Assembly: GCF_001742225.1 (NCBI RefSeq)
Contig: NZ_CP017077.1
Span: 496,001-560,000, forward strand
Length of the DNA: 64,000 nt
Reading direction: 5' to 3'
DNA from: Novosphingobium resinovorum
GTDB lineage: Bacteria > Pseudomonadota > Alphaproteobacteria > Sphingomonadales > Sphingomonadaceae
Under the pieces are notes generated by a model. The model searched no databases and was not told the DNA's origin. It saw nothing but the letters and a program-made list of their open reading frames with translations. The position numbers and the translations under genes were made by a program. Position 1 is the stretch's first letter, and every line of letters starts with the position of its first letter. Below are positions 35,755-44,600 of this stretch, one piece after another.

Positions 35755-37184
35755 GGCGCGCGCTGGTGCTGGCGGCCGCTACCGCTCTGGGCGGCTGCAC
35801 GGTGGTCGGACCCGACTATCATGTGCCTGACACCGCGATGGTAAACGCGCCTGCGGCGCAAGGTGCGTTTCAGTCGATAGGCGCGGCCACGACGCAGGAA
35901 CCGCTGCCCGATCATTGGTGGCGGCTCTACGAGAACCCGACCCTCGACCGGCTGATCGAACAGGCATTCGCCGCCAATACGGATCTGCGAGTGGCCGAGG
36001 CCAATCTCGAACGCAGTCTGGCCTTGCTCGACCAGCGCAATGCGGGCCGGGAAATTCAGGGCAGCGCGAACGCCGAAACAAGCTGGGCCCAGCGCTCGGC
36101 GGAAGCCGAGTTGAGCCATGTGAAGCCGCCGACGCGGCAAATCTACAATATGGGCATCGGGGCCAGCTATGATCTCGATCTGTTCGGCGGAATAAAGCGC
36201 GGGATCGAGGCAGCAAGTGCCGATGCCGACGCTGCCGTGGCGGCGCGCGATCTGGTGCGTGTGACCGTCGCGGCCGAGACGGCGCGCGCCTATGCCGACA
36301 TCTGTAACGCGGGCTATCAGCGCGATGTGTTGGGTCGTGCGATTGCTGTCCTAGAGCAAAGTGTTCGATTAACCCGGATCATGGTGTCGCATGGACGCGC
36401 GGCACCCTATGAACTGGACCGGCGACAAGCGTTGCTCGAAGCGAGCCAGGCCCGGCTCCCACAATTGGTGGCGCGCCAACGCAACGCCCTTTTTCGTGTC
36501 ACATCGCTGGCCGGTCGCACGCCGGGAGAAGCGGATACCAGCCTGTTGGCGTGTCACGCACCGCTTGCGTTGACACGCATGATCCCCGTTGGCGACGGTG
36601 CCGCGCTGCTCAAGCGTCGGCCCGACATCCGCATGGCCGAGCGCCGTCTCGCCGCGACGACAGCGCGGATCGGCGTCGCCACGGCGGACCTCTACCCTGA
36701 TATCCGTCTGGGAGCATCGATCGGCTCTACGGGGGCTGCTGCCGATTTCCTGTCACCGCTTACCAACCGTTTCGGTCTCGGCCCGCTGATCAGTTGGACG
36801 CTCAACCGACATGCTGTTCGCGCCCGCATTGCGGCGACCGAGGCACAAAGTCGCGGCGACCTGGCCGCGTTTGACGGTGCAGTGATCAAGGCATTGCGGG
36901 AGGTGGAAACGGCGCTGACCAATTATCAGGCCGGGCTTGAGCAGCAGGAAGGTCTCGATCGTGCATCCGCAGATGCCATGCGAGCAGCGATGCGGATGGG
37001 TCAGTTGCGGCGTGGAGGCAAGATCGCCGCATTGCCCGCGCTCGAGGCTGAGCGTGATCGGGTTGCGGCGGATCAGGCTGCCGCCGAAGCGCGCGCGGCG
37101 ATCAATGACGATCAGATCACGCTATTCCTGGCGCTTGGCGGGGGATGGGGCAACGGAAATGCGAACGAATTGGGCGCAGATTGA
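35748..37184 (+). CDS. NodT-family outer-membrane efflux lipoprotein
   Basis: A 478-residue TolC-like channel. The lipoprotein signal ends at LGGC (Cys 17), then VVGPDYHVPD, typical of NodT/OprM proteins. Two outer-membrane-efflux repeats follow, with LDLFGGIKRGIEAA and LKRRPDIRMAERRLAATTAR. It overlaps the adaptor gene by 7 bp. This completes a tripartite export system, probably for aromatic acids or similar compounds (by family). Confidence 0.93.
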   Translation: MVRRALVLAAATALGGCTVVGPDYHVPDTAMVNAPAAQGAFQSIGAATTQEPLPDHWWRLYENPTLDRLIEQAFAANTDLRVAEANLERSLALLDQRNAGREIQGSANAETSWAQRSAEAELSHVKPPTRQIYNMGIGASYDLDLFGGIKRGIEAASADADAAVAARDLVRVTVAAETARAYADICNAGYQRDVLGRAIAVLEQSVRLTRIMVSHGRAAPYELDRRQALLEASQARLPQLVARQRNALFRVTSLAGRTPGEADTSLLACHAPLALTRMIPVGDGAALLKRRPDIRMAERRLAATTARIGVATADLYPDIRLGASIGSTGAAADFLSPLTNRFGLGPLISWTLNRHAVRARIAATEAQSRGDLAAFDGAVIKALREVETALTNYQAGLEQQEGLDRASADAMRAAMRMGQLRRGGKIAALPALEAERDRVAADQAAAEARAAINDDQITLFLALGGGWGNGNANELGAD

Positions 37185-37226
37185 TTCCGCAGATCCATTC
37201 CGCGCGCATGGCACAACTGACCGATC

Positions 37227-39023
37227 TTAGGCCGGTTTCTGAACTTTGCTTGGCGGGCGCTTGGTTCCGACATGACGCGAGCGCCCCAGTTCCGCGTGAC
37301 GGTTTGCGCTGCGGGTCTTGAGCAGATCCTGACGCGAAAGAATGCCGAGCACGCGGCGGGTTTCAGGGTCAATAATCGGGATGCGGCCAATCCCGGATTC
37401 GACGATGAGATCGGCGACTACGCCGGTCTGCGTATCGGGATAGGCAATGGGCTGCGCCGCATCTGAGATTGCATCGACGAGCGGTGTTTGATCATCGTCG
37501 CGATCGCTCTGCCAGCGCAGGGCATCGGTGCGGGAAACGAGACCCAGTAGCCTGCCTTGCGGATCGATCACCGGATAGCTGCGATGCACAGCCTCATTCG
37601 CGAAGAAGGATACCGCCTGCTCCACGGTCATCGTGCCAGGCAGGGTAGCCGGATCGCGCGTCATGATCTGACCAGCCTGGATGAGGTCGAGGGGATCGAC
37701 TGTATATTCCTGCAGGATGTGGCGTCCGCGCCGCGCAATCTTCTCTGTAAGGATCGATCGCCGCATCAAGAGCACGCTGACGGCATAGGCGCTGCCCGCA
37801 GCCGCGATCGTGCATGGAATGGCGCTGAAATGTCCGGTGAGTTCGACCGCGAAGATCGCGCCGGTCATCGGCGCGCGCATAGCCCCGCTCATGATCCCCG
37901 CCATGCCGATCATGGCCCAGAACCCGGGATCGCCCGGTAGAAACTGCCCAAGCAGAAAGCCGGCGGCGCCGCCCAGGATGAGGAGCGGCGCCAGCACGCC
38001 GCCTGATGTGCCCGACCCCAGGGCGACCAGCCAGACGATGGCCTTCACGACGAGGAGCGCGGCAACGACCCGGAGCGATAGCGAGGCGTTGAGGAGAGCC
38101 TCGATGCTTGCATATCCTGCACCTAGCACATGAGCATCGATGAGACCGCCCAGACCGACGACGACCGCGCCGATTGCCGGCCACCACATCCAATGAAATG
38201 GCAGGCGATGGAAGAGATCCTCGATGCGGTAGAGGGATGTCGACAACAGCGCGGCTTCGAGACCGACGATGAGACCGATCCCACCCGAAGCGAGCAGAGC
38301 CCAGCTTGCTTGCGGGGCGATCGCCGTCATGGGGAACATCGGTCCCGATCCGAGCAGCAGTGGCCGCCAGGCGAAGGAAATAAGCGCTGCAACGAGAACG
38401 GGGACGAAGCTACGCGGCTTCCATTCGAACAGGAGCACTTCGACGGCCAGCAAGATCGCCGCGAGCGGCGTACCGAAGATGGCGGTCATGCCGGCTGCTG
38501 CACCGGCCACGAGGAGCGTCTTGCGCTCGGCCGCGCTGAGATGGAAGCATTGGGCGAACAGCGAACCGATGGCCCCGCCCGTCATGATGATCGGTCCCTC
38601 TGCGCCGAAGGGACCGCCACTGCCGATCGAGATCGCCGAGGACAGAGGTTTGAGCAGCGCGACCTTGAGCGACAGTCGGCTCTCGCCGAACAGGATCGTC
38701 TCGATCGCCTCGGGAATGCCATGGCCGCGGATCTTGTCCGACCCGAACCGCGCCATCAGACCCACGACAAGGCTGCCGACGACGGGGATCACCACCACCA
38801 GCCAGCCCACCGATGCATCGGTGATCACCGAATGATCAGCAGAAAGACGACCGAACCAGAAGAGGTTGGTGGCGATCGCAATGAGTTTGACCAGCACCCA
38901 TGCGCCAAAGGCGCCGCCCGTTCCGACCACGATGGCCATGATTGCCAGCATGACCATGCGGCGATCGACACTATGGTCGGCGAGTTGGTGGCCTTCGACG
39001 GAACGTGGAGGTGTCAGCGACAT
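37227..39023 (-). CDS. ClC-family chloride channel/transporter with CBS domains
   Basis: A 598-residue protein. The ClC core (residues 1-440, many helices) holds GSGGPFGAEGPIIMTGGAIG, the anion-path motif with the gating Glu, and GSGTSGGVLAPLLILG. Two CBS domains follow (about 455-575: MTRDPATLPGTMTVEQAV and IPIIDPETRRVLGILSRQDL), regulatory nucleotide-binding modules. Divergent from marR with a shared operator, so probably under its control. Confidence 0.94.
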   Translation of the reverse strand: MSLTPPRSVEGHQLADHSVDRRMVMLAIMAIVVGTGGAFGAWVLVKLIAIATNLFWFGRLSADHSVITDASVGWLVVVIPVVGSLVVGLMARFGSDKIRGHGIPEAIETILFGESRLSLKVALLKPLSSAISIGSGGPFGAEGPIIMTGGAIGSLFAQCFHLSAAERKTLLVAGAAAGMTAIFGTPLAAILLAVEVLLFEWKPRSFVPVLVAALISFAWRPLLLGSGPMFPMTAIAPQASWALLASGGIGLIVGLEAALLSTSLYRIEDLFHRLPFHWMWWPAIGAVVVGLGGLIDAHVLGAGYASIEALLNASLSLRVVAALLVVKAIVWLVALGSGTSGGVLAPLLILGGAAGFLLGQFLPGDPGFWAMIGMAGIMSGAMRAPMTGAIFAVELTGHFSAIPCTIAAAGSAYAVSVLLMRRSILTEKIARRGRHILQEYTVDPLDLIQAGQIMTRDPATLPGTMTVEQAVSFFANEAVHRSYPVIDPQGRLLGLVSRTDALRWQSDRDDDQTPLVDAISDAAQPIAYPDTQTGVVADLIVESGIGRIPIIDPETRRVLGILSRQDLLKTRSANRHAELGRSRHVGTKRPPSKVQKPA

Positions 39024-39061
39024 GAATCAGCATTATCCTGTGAAAAGCAGTGCACGCCGAC

Positions 39062-39080
39062 TATATCGCATTGCGATGTA
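39062..39080. promoter_or_regulatory. MarR operator in the marR-clc divergent region
   Basis: TATATCGCA-T-TGCGATGTA is a near-perfect 19-bp palindrome (one mismatch pair) between the divergent starts, overlapping where either promoter would lie. It is matched by 31362-31382. Confidence 0.65.
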
Positions 39081-39118
39081 ATTCAATCAGTGAGGATCAT
39101 TTGGGGCAAAAGGATAAA

Positions 39119-39514
39119 TTGCTGGGCGATGCCGACTATGTGGCGCTGGCCTCTTTTCGCCATGCCATTCGCCGCTTCCAGGCGTTCAGCGAGGAAAAGG
39201 CCATCGAAGTCGGGTTGACGCCGCAACAGCACCAGGCGCTCCTCGCGATCCGGGGCTGTCCGCCGGATGAAGCCACCGTCGGTCATGTCGCGGAACGTCT
39301 GATATTAAAGCCGCACAGCGCCACGGGCCTGATCAATCGCCTCGAGGCGTTGGCGCTTATTACGCGCGAGGCGGCTGCTACCGATCGCAGGCGGGCGCTG
39401 GTGCGCCTCACACCCAAGGCCTATGCCCTGCTCGACGCCCTGTCCGCTGTCCATCGCGAGGAAATCCAGCGCTTGCGGCCGGTCTTCACCGGCATCTTCG
39501 AACAACTGGGGTGA
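39119..39514 (+). CDS. MarR-family transcriptional regulator
   Basis: A 131-residue winged-helix regulator: EVGLTPQQHQALLAIRGCPP, VGHVAERLILKPHSATGLIN and REAAATDRRRALVRLTPKAY. TTG at 39119 follows AAAAGGATAA; TTG at 39101 is the alternative, and the GTG at 39050 overlaps the operator. MarR proteins usually repress efflux genes until an aromatic ligand binds, fitting the neighbouring system. Confidence 0.87.
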   Translation: MLGDADYVALASFRHAIRRFQAFSEEKAIEVGLTPQQHQALLAIRGCPPDEATVGHVAERLILKPHSATGLINRLEALALITREAAATDRRRALVRLTPKAYALLDALSAVHREEIQRLRPVFTGIFEQLG

Positions 39515-39699
39515 GCAAGTGTCATTTTAATACAAATATTATGCGCTGAACCAGAAATAACATTCATTTGTCTTCTGACATTCTAACCGGCACAACGCGA
39601 TGTGCAGAGTGAAGACGCTTCACGACAACAGCGCCCGGAGAGGATCCCGCGAAAGCAGGCCGGAGCGCGGGAACGGAGACGGCAGCCAAGGACGAGTGC

Positions 39700-39960
39700 A
39701 TGACGCAGACGGAGTATCCGGGGAATCCCCTGACCCTGGAGCAATGGCGATCGGTGCAGGATATGACCGCATCGCTGACGGCAGCGCAGGCGTCTTGGAT
39801 TAGCGGCTACTTCACCAGGTTAGACGCCGGCGCGCGGTCCACCTGCCGCAGCCGGCGTCTTTCCGAAGTTCGGTCAGGCCGGTCACCTACAAAATATTGG
39901 GACGCGCACGGGCCATTCGACCGAGCTGGCATCGTGCACCAAGTAACAGAGGTTCGTTGA
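39700..39960 (+). pseudogene. Remnant of a sulfite reductase flavoprotein (CysJ-like) gene
   Basis: The first 45 residues (NPLTLEQWRSVQDMTASLTA, QASWISGYFTRLDAG) match the N-terminus of CysJ-type flavoproteins. The reading then turns into unrelated Arg-rich sequence, and no flavodoxin or FAD domain follows. The gene seems cut at about 39830, just before the MetB-like gene. Recognition is by memory of the family. Confidence 0.5.
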
Positions 39961-39964
39961 TTCA

Positions 39965-41137
39965 ATGACTGAACCCAAAGATCAGGCCCCTCGCGCCCAG
40001 ACGATCGCCGCCGCGCACGGCGTTGCCAGCGATGTGGCCTTTGGAGCTGTCGCTCCGCCGCTTTATCTTTCGAGCACCTATGAGTTTTCTGGCTACGATC
40101 AACCGCGCTCCTATGACTATGGTCGGGCGGGTAATCCCACCCGCGATCTTCTCGGGCAGGCACTTGCGAAGCTGGAAGGCGGGGCAGGCGCAGTCATCAC
40201 GGCGAGCGGCATGGCCGCGCTCGATCTTCTCGTCGGGAGAATGGGTCCCGGCGATCTCATCCTCGCGCCGCATGATTGCTACGGCGGTACGATGCGTCTG
40301 TTGATGGCGCGCGCGAACCGGGGGCATTGCGTCGTCCGGTTCGTTGATCAGGGTAACGAGAGCGCCTTTGCCGCCGCGCTGGAGGACGTTCCGGCACTCG
40401 TGCTTATAGAGACGCCGAGCAATCCCTTGATGCGGGTCGTCGATATCGCGGAACTCGCCGCGAAATCGCGGGCAGCGGGGGCTGCGGTTGCCGTCGACAA
40501 TACGTTTCTTTCGCCGGCCATCCAGCAACCGATCGCGCTGGGCGCGGACTATGTCATCCATTCCACGACCAAATATCTCAACGGCCATTCCGACGTGATC
40601 GGCGGCGCGGTTGTCGCGGCTGATCCGGGGCAGGTCGATGAATTGCGTCACTGGGCAAATGTCGTCGGGAGCACAGGCGCGCCGTTTGATGCCTGGCTGA
40701 CCTTGCGGGGCCTTCGCACGCTATTTGCCCGGATGGAGCAGCAGCAGCGCAATGCGATGATCGTCGCCCAATATCTCGAACGACATCCGGCGGTGTCCCA
40801 AGTCCACTATCCAGGTCTCGCCGCCCATCCTGGCCACCGGATCGCCTCACGCCAGCAGCGCGGTTTCGGGGCGATGCTGAGCTTTGAACTCGCAGGAAGG
40901 GCGGACGCGGTTCGACGGTTCGTCGCCTCGGCCGGCTACTTTACGCTCGCTGAATCGCTGGGTGGGGTCGAGAGCCTCGTTGCACATCCGGCAACCATGA
41001 CCCACGCCGATATGGGCGCGGAGGCGCGCGCAAGGGCGGGCATCACCGACAGCCTGCTGAGGCTTTCGATCGGTCTCGAAGCCGAACTGGATCTGATCGC
41101 CGGGCTCGAACAGGGATTAGCGGCATGCGCGGGATGA
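39965..41137 (+). CDS. PLP-dependent Cys/Met metabolism enzyme (MetB/MetC/MetZ type)
   Basis: A 390-residue enzyme. SYDYGRAGNPTRDLLGQALA, GAVITASGMAALDLL and the PLP-lysine motif DYVIHSTTKYLNGHSDVIGG are present, plus the C-terminal SLGGVESLVAHPATMTHADM. Cystathionine gamma-synthase, beta-lyase and O-succinylhomoserine sulfhydrylase cannot be separated by eye. With cysI it may pass sulfide into amino acids. Confidence 0.9.
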   Translation: MTEPKDQAPRAQTIAAAHGVASDVAFGAVAPPLYLSSTYEFSGYDQPRSYDYGRAGNPTRDLLGQALAKLEGGAGAVITASGMAALDLLVGRMGPGDLILAPHDCYGGTMRLLMARANRGHCVVRFVDQGNESAFAAALEDVPALVLIETPSNPLMRVVDIAELAAKSRAAGAAVAVDNTFLSPAIQQPIALGADYVIHSTTKYLNGHSDVIGGAVVAADPGQVDELRHWANVVGSTGAPFDAWLTLRGLRTLFARMEQQQRNAMIVAQYLERHPAVSQVHYPGLAAHPGHRIASRQQRGFGAMLSFELAGRADAVRRFVASAGYFTLAESLGGVESLVAHPATMTHADMGAEARARAGITDSLLRLSIGLEAELDLIAGLEQGLAACAG

Positions 41138-41174
41138 GAGCGTCCGGCAATCCTGTGAACTTCAGGAGAGAAAC

Positions 41175-41420
41175 GTGCCCGGTTATGTGTGGGTCGTAGA
41201 TGTTTTCGGACTTCTCCTTGTCTTGCTCGGTTTCAACATGGCGTTTCGGCAGGCCAGCTTCAGGCGGGCTATCGGACGTCCGAAACCGCCCGCGAGCCGG
41301 TCGCGAGCAGGAAATGATGATGAGGATCCGCTTACCTATATTCTGCGGATCTCCGGTGTCATGATGATGGTTTTCGGGATCGCGATTGGCGGAATGCTGA
41401 CGCTATTCCATCTGGCGTAA
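41175..41420 (+). CDS. Small membrane protein
   Basis: An 81-residue protein with two helices (VWVVDVFGLLLVLLGFNMAF and ISGVMMMVFGIAIGGMLTLF) joined by a basic linker. GTG at 41175 has AGGAGAG before it. Not recognised. 41421-41672 holds no convincing gene. Confidence 0.6.
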   Translation: MPGYVWVVDVFGLLLVLLGFNMAFRQASFRRAIGRPKPPASRSRAGNDDEDPLTYILRISGVMMMVFGIAIGGMLTLFHLA

Positions 41421-41672
41421 CCAGGATTGAAGGGCCAAGCGGAGATGCTCATTGGACGAGGCTCAAGCCCACCTCGCTCCCGATTGGCATCGCCCGCCCT
41501 TCGAACCATGGTCCAATCCCACAAACCATGGCAGCCTATGCCATGCAAGAAATGCCATCGCTGGTCTTGATCGATCAAAGCGGTCATCTGCGCCAACACA
41601 GCTTTGGAAACGAAGACGACATGAGTGTCGGCGCCGACATTGCTCTCCTCCTGGCGGAGCCGGAGCGGATTT

Positions 41673-41972
41673 ATGACGCACGAATATGATGATCCGATAG
41701 ATCCCGAAAGGGTCGCTGCGGCAGTGCGATATATCGCCGAACGTCACCGTGCTGAAGATCGACCTGTTGAATTACTTGTTGACGACGTCGTGCGCGAACG
41801 CTTCGGCGGTTGCGTGACCTCGGTCAATGAACGCCGCAGCGCTTCAATCCTGCCCGGCCTCAAGCTGGAGATCGCGCGCCAAGTGTTTGAGCTCGTCGCA
41901 AGCGGCGAACTCATTGATGAGATCGATGAGGCTTCGATCGAATCTTTCCCGGCCAGCGATCCTCCAGCCTAG
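41673..41972 (+). CDS. Hypothetical protein with SFPASDPP tail
   Basis: A 99-residue helical acidic protein. The C-terminal SIESFPASDPPA is a motif seen at the end of several small alphaproteobacterial proteins. GGAGCGG before ATG 41673. Function unknown; overlaps the next gene's end by 4 bp. Confidence 0.6.
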   Translation: MTHEYDDPIDPERVAAAVRYIAERHRAEDRPVELLVDDVVRERFGGCVTSVNERRSASILPGLKLEIARQVFELVASGELIDEIDEASIESFPASDPPA

Positions 41973-42208
41973 ATCGGACACAAGCCTGGCAACGGCAGCT
42001 GATGGCTACGATCCATTTCAAGCGGATCTATGTTGCGCTTTTTCAGCAGTGACTTCAACGATAGCTCCAGGGCGTGGCCTACTGAGTGCCAGACGGGTGC
42101 TTCACACTGGCCTGCGTCGACCAATGCGCGCGTAGCGCGGCCGTATTCAAGCGCCATCCGCAGATACCGGATGCCCAAATCTTTCTTGTTGCGGGATTGC
42201 TCACGCAT
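41969..42208 (-). CDS. Hypothetical protein, HEPN-like fragment
   Basis: A 79-residue protein: YLRMALEYGRATRALVDAG, WHSVGHALELSLKSLLKKRN, SHQL. The helix with a late conserved His-type end looks HEPN-like, but the sequence stops short of a normal domain, suggesting a 3' truncation. Could also be a small unrelated protein. Confidence 0.4.
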   Translation of the reverse strand: MREQSRNKKDLGIRYLRMALEYGRATRALVDAGQCEAPVWHSVGHALELSLKSLLKKRNIDPLEMDRSHQLPLPGLCPI

Positions 42209-42403
42209 TGGCTTCTTCTCGGGGCTGGTGGGATTGCCGCATGCGTCGTCAGTGTTGACCGGCAGCGGACGACGACCTAGAACAAACACTGTTCTAAGTT
42301 ACTGATATTTAACATAATTGTTATTATCGCGCCAAAGCTATGCCCGTATTGCAGGGGACGCGGGCGCGTTGATGATCGCCCTGTCGATGCAGGAGCAACG
42401 CGG

Positions 42404-42535
42404 ATGATGGACCCGAAACAGATGACCGACAAACAGTTGGTCGATGAATGGGATAAAGTCGAAGACGGTGAAAACCTTACAGATTTCGAACAGGCCGTGC
42501 TCGATGAAATCGAGAGGCGTAACATCGACTTGTAA
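42404..42535 (+). CDS. Small acidic hypothetical protein (43 aa)
   Basis: ATG at 42404 has AGGAG (42390-42394) upstream. It reads MMDPKQMTDKQLVDEWDKVE, then acidic helical sequence ending ERRNIDL. Good amphipathic pattern; unrecognised. 42209-42403 and 42536-42689 contain no gene. Confidence 0.5.
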   Translation: MMDPKQMTDKQLVDEWDKVEDGENLTDFEQAVLDEIERRNIDL

Positions 42536-42689
42536 AATATCGTTAGATTTAAGACGACTCGTCCAAGTGCACCGCAGGCATCTTGAACATGGACACGATA
42601 ATGCTAATGGCCGCGACAGGTGCCGGGTAAACGCGACCGCCCGGCACCGCCATCATTATCGTCCAGCCCCCAAAGAAGCCTTCAGGTCC

Positions 42690-43166
42690 TCAGCGCCGGT
42701 TGACCGATCGCCCGCTGCGACTGAGAAATTCGGTGACGATCTTCGTAAAGAACCCGGGCGTTACCATTCCGAAGCGGTAGTCGCCGTTGGCTCGCGCGCG
42801 GACATCAAAGCCCATCCAGTCGAAACTGTTTGCCTCTGAGACGACGACAAAGCTCGATTCAGGGTACGGTAGGCCCATCGCCTTCCCGACGTCGCCGGGG
42901 ATCTTGATCGTGTTGGACGGGTTGATCTCGCCTTTGGTCGTAACGGCCAGGACGATGTAGCCTTTGCCATCGGCAGCGATAACGATGACAGGACGTTCCT
43001 TGACGCCCTCGTCTCGGCCTCCGGCTTGCTCGGCTGCAAAAAGGTAGACGTAGTTTATGACCTCACCGCGCCGCGGCGGCAGATCGTTACTGCTGCCAGT
43101 CGAAGCGGCCTGCTGCGATTTCGGCTTCGCTTGGGAGGCTGGCTTCAATACGCGCCGCGTCGTCAT
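42690..43166 (-). CDS. PemK/MazF-like toxin, first module
   Basis: A 158-residue protein. After a polar N-terminus, RRGEVINYVYLFAAEQAGG and KERPVIVIAADGKGYIVLAV match the MazF/PemK barrel, an mRNA interferase fold, with SSFVVVSEANSFDWMG following. It overlaps the antitoxin by 80 bp if ATG 43166 is used; a later start is possible. Homologous to the toxin at 43889-44305 (both have GEVINYxYL). Confidence 0.72.
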   Translation of the reverse strand: MTTRRVLKPASQAKPKSQQAASTGSSNDLPPRRGEVINYVYLFAAEQAGGRDEGVKERPVIVIAADGKGYIVLAVTTKGEINPSNTIKIPGDVGKAMGLPYPESSFVVVSEANSFDWMGFDVRARANGDYRFGMVTPGFFTKIVTEFLSRSGRSVNRR

Positions 43167-43386
43167 CGGTCATGGTCTCACTGGTGAACACCCGGCGATT
43201 GGCGTGCAACGCTTCAAGCGCAGCTGCAGCACGATCCAGATAGTCGATGCTGACCACGGCCGCATAGCGCCGCCTGTTCTTCGTCAGCACGACTGGACCA
43301 TGCTGGCTTTGATCGACAACAGTGCCAGGGTGGTTATGGAAATCGGTAAGAGCAACGGATGCGAAGCTCTCGGCATTGGTGGCCAT
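43087..43386 (-). CDS. Phd/YefM-like antitoxin, first module
   Basis: A 99-residue protein: ASVALTDFHNHPGTVVDQSQ, HGPVVLTKNRRRYAAVVSI, DYLDRAAAAL. This is the Phd DNA-binding fold; the C-terminal half would wrap the toxin. Upstream, CCAGAATGG is tandemly repeated (43421-43429, 43430-43438), a possible operator. Confidence 0.78.
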   Translation of the reverse strand: MATNAESFASVALTDFHNHPGTVVDQSQHGPVVLTKNRRRYAAVVSIDYLDRAAAALEALHANRRVFTSETMTDDDAARIEASLPSEAEIAAGRFDWQQ

Positions 43387-43730
43387 GATAATCTCCGTCG
43401 AAGCCTTACAGCCAATATAGCCAGAATGGCCAGAATGGCAATGCCGCCTAAAGGTCGCCGCGCACTATGAACGTCAAGTCGCGGCCTTTGCTACGCGACT
43501 CGCCATTTGCAAATCTCGCAATAAAAATCGTTCCAGATTTCCTAGGCGATCCATTTCCTTGCAGTCTGCAAACGGTAGACTAATGGTAGACCTCAAATCC
43601 GTCGCAGCCAAATCTGCCGGGATTATGATGATTTGCTCCACCGGCTGACCGCCGAGTTGATCTACCCGATAGATGTTCGGTGCCAAAAGGCAGAGGGCAA
43701 ACGCGACCGGCCCGTCGCCGGCAACTTATT
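43387..43730. other. Region between the two toxin-antitoxin modules
   Basis: Holds the CCAGAATGG tandem repeat near the first antitoxin promoter. An open frame at 43474-43686 (minus) has no ribosome site or recognised domain and is not called. Confidence 0.4.
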
Positions 43731-43892
43731 TCAAGCGAGCAGCAAGCCTGCTGCGATCAAAATTACGCCCGCCAGACGCAAGGACCATTTCCCCAACGGG
43801 GTTAGGCCAAAGTTGCCGATGATCGTCGCGGCTACGACGATGATCCCGAAGGCGCTGATGGTCAGGAATGAGGCCGTTTCCATAGACCTCAT
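43731..43892 (-). CDS. Small two-helix membrane protein coupled to the toxin
   Basis: A 53-residue protein (MRSMETASFLTISAFGIIVV) with two helices and the turn NFGLTPLGKW. Its ATG (43892) overlaps the toxin stop (ATGA), so it would be co-translated with toxin 2. It is not a known third component of a Phd-MazF pair. Confidence 0.55.
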   Translation of the reverse strand: MRSMETASFLTISAFGIIVVAATIIGNFGLTPLGKWSLRLAGVILIAAGLLLA

Positions 43893-44305
43893 TCCGTCCG
43901 GTGCGTGATCTTCACCCGGCGCGCAAGGATGTTGGCAGCGACCTGGCGGTAGATTTTCTCGGGCATGGCGCAAATTACCGGGGTGCCGTTGGCGCCGGAT
44001 CGAACGTCAGGCCCTACCCATGTGAATTCATTCACATCGTTCCAGACGATACGGCTGCGCGTATCCAGGCGAAGATGCTCGATCACGCGCGGGGTAAGTT
44101 CGAGGGAGTGCTCGGGCGAATAATCCCGCGTCGTCAGCGGCACCGTGATGACGCGCAAGTGCCCATGCTTCAGGTACGTGCCAACGACCATGCATGGCCG
44201 AATTTTACGGCCCTCTTCCTCGCCCCGGTCGTGCTCGTGCCGCCAGAGGTAGAGATAATTGATGACCTCGCCGGGACGCGGCTCAGTCCAGGAGCTTGTT
44301 GGCAT
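43889..44305 (-). CDS. PemK/MazF-like toxin, second module
   Basis: A 138-residue protein. PRPGEVINYLYLWRHEHDRG, RKIRPCMVVGTYLKHGHLRV, ITVPLTT and a C-terminal helix fit a MazF-like barrel. ATG at 44305 is preferred, overlapping the antitoxin by 23 bp; a start at 44353 is possible. Same fold as the first toxin but clearly diverged. Confidence 0.72.
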   Translation of the reverse strand: MPTSSWTEPRPGEVINYLYLWRHEHDRGEEEGRKIRPCMVVGTYLKHGHLRVITVPLTTRDYSPEHSLELTPRVIEHLRLDTRSRIVWNDVNEFTWVGPDVRSGANGTPVICAMPEKIYRQVAANILARRVKITHRTE

Positions 44306-44549
44306 CGTAGGACTCGGGCACAGGCTGGGCATTGGCGATCGCGTTGAACGCATCGTCGCTCAGTTCTTCGGGAGCGAGCGCGATGTGATCAAGGCGCGCC
44401 AGGCGTTCGTACTCTCCGGCAGGAAGCATCACGACACGAGCGGCGCCATTGCGTTCGACCGCGATCGGGTGGGTCATGGCTTCATCGTAGTAGAAGCCGA
44501 AGCGCTTCGAGACTTCACTCGAGCGGAAGGTTTCGATGGACAAGCTCAT
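44283..44549 (-). CDS. Phd-like antitoxin, second module
   Basis: An 88-residue protein: FRSSEVSKRFGFYYDEAMTH, PIAVERNGAARVVMLPAGEY. This is the Phd/YefM DNA-binding pattern. ATG 44549 has AGGAG upstream; the longer frame to 44594 is rejected. A perfect palindrome lies just upstream. Confidence 0.8.
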   Translation of the reverse strand: MSLSIETFRSSEVSKRFGFYYDEAMTHPIAVERNGAARVVMLPAGEYERLARLDHIALAPEELSDDAFNAIANAQPVPESYDANKLLD

Positions 44550-44600
44550 GGCCTGATCTCCTGCTATCGCGCAGATACCGCGCAATCCGTACAATTATCG

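Noticed and set aside
38130..39218. 362-residue plus-strand frame
   Set aside because: Antisense of the ClC gene; Asp/Arg/His-rich shadow composition.
41726..41737. Palindrome GCGATATATCGC as another MarR site
   Set aside because: Lies inside a coding region and lacks the 5-bp spacer of the two MarR sites.
43474..43686. 70-residue minus-strand frame between the toxin-antitoxin modules
   Set aside because: No ribosome site, no recognisable pattern.
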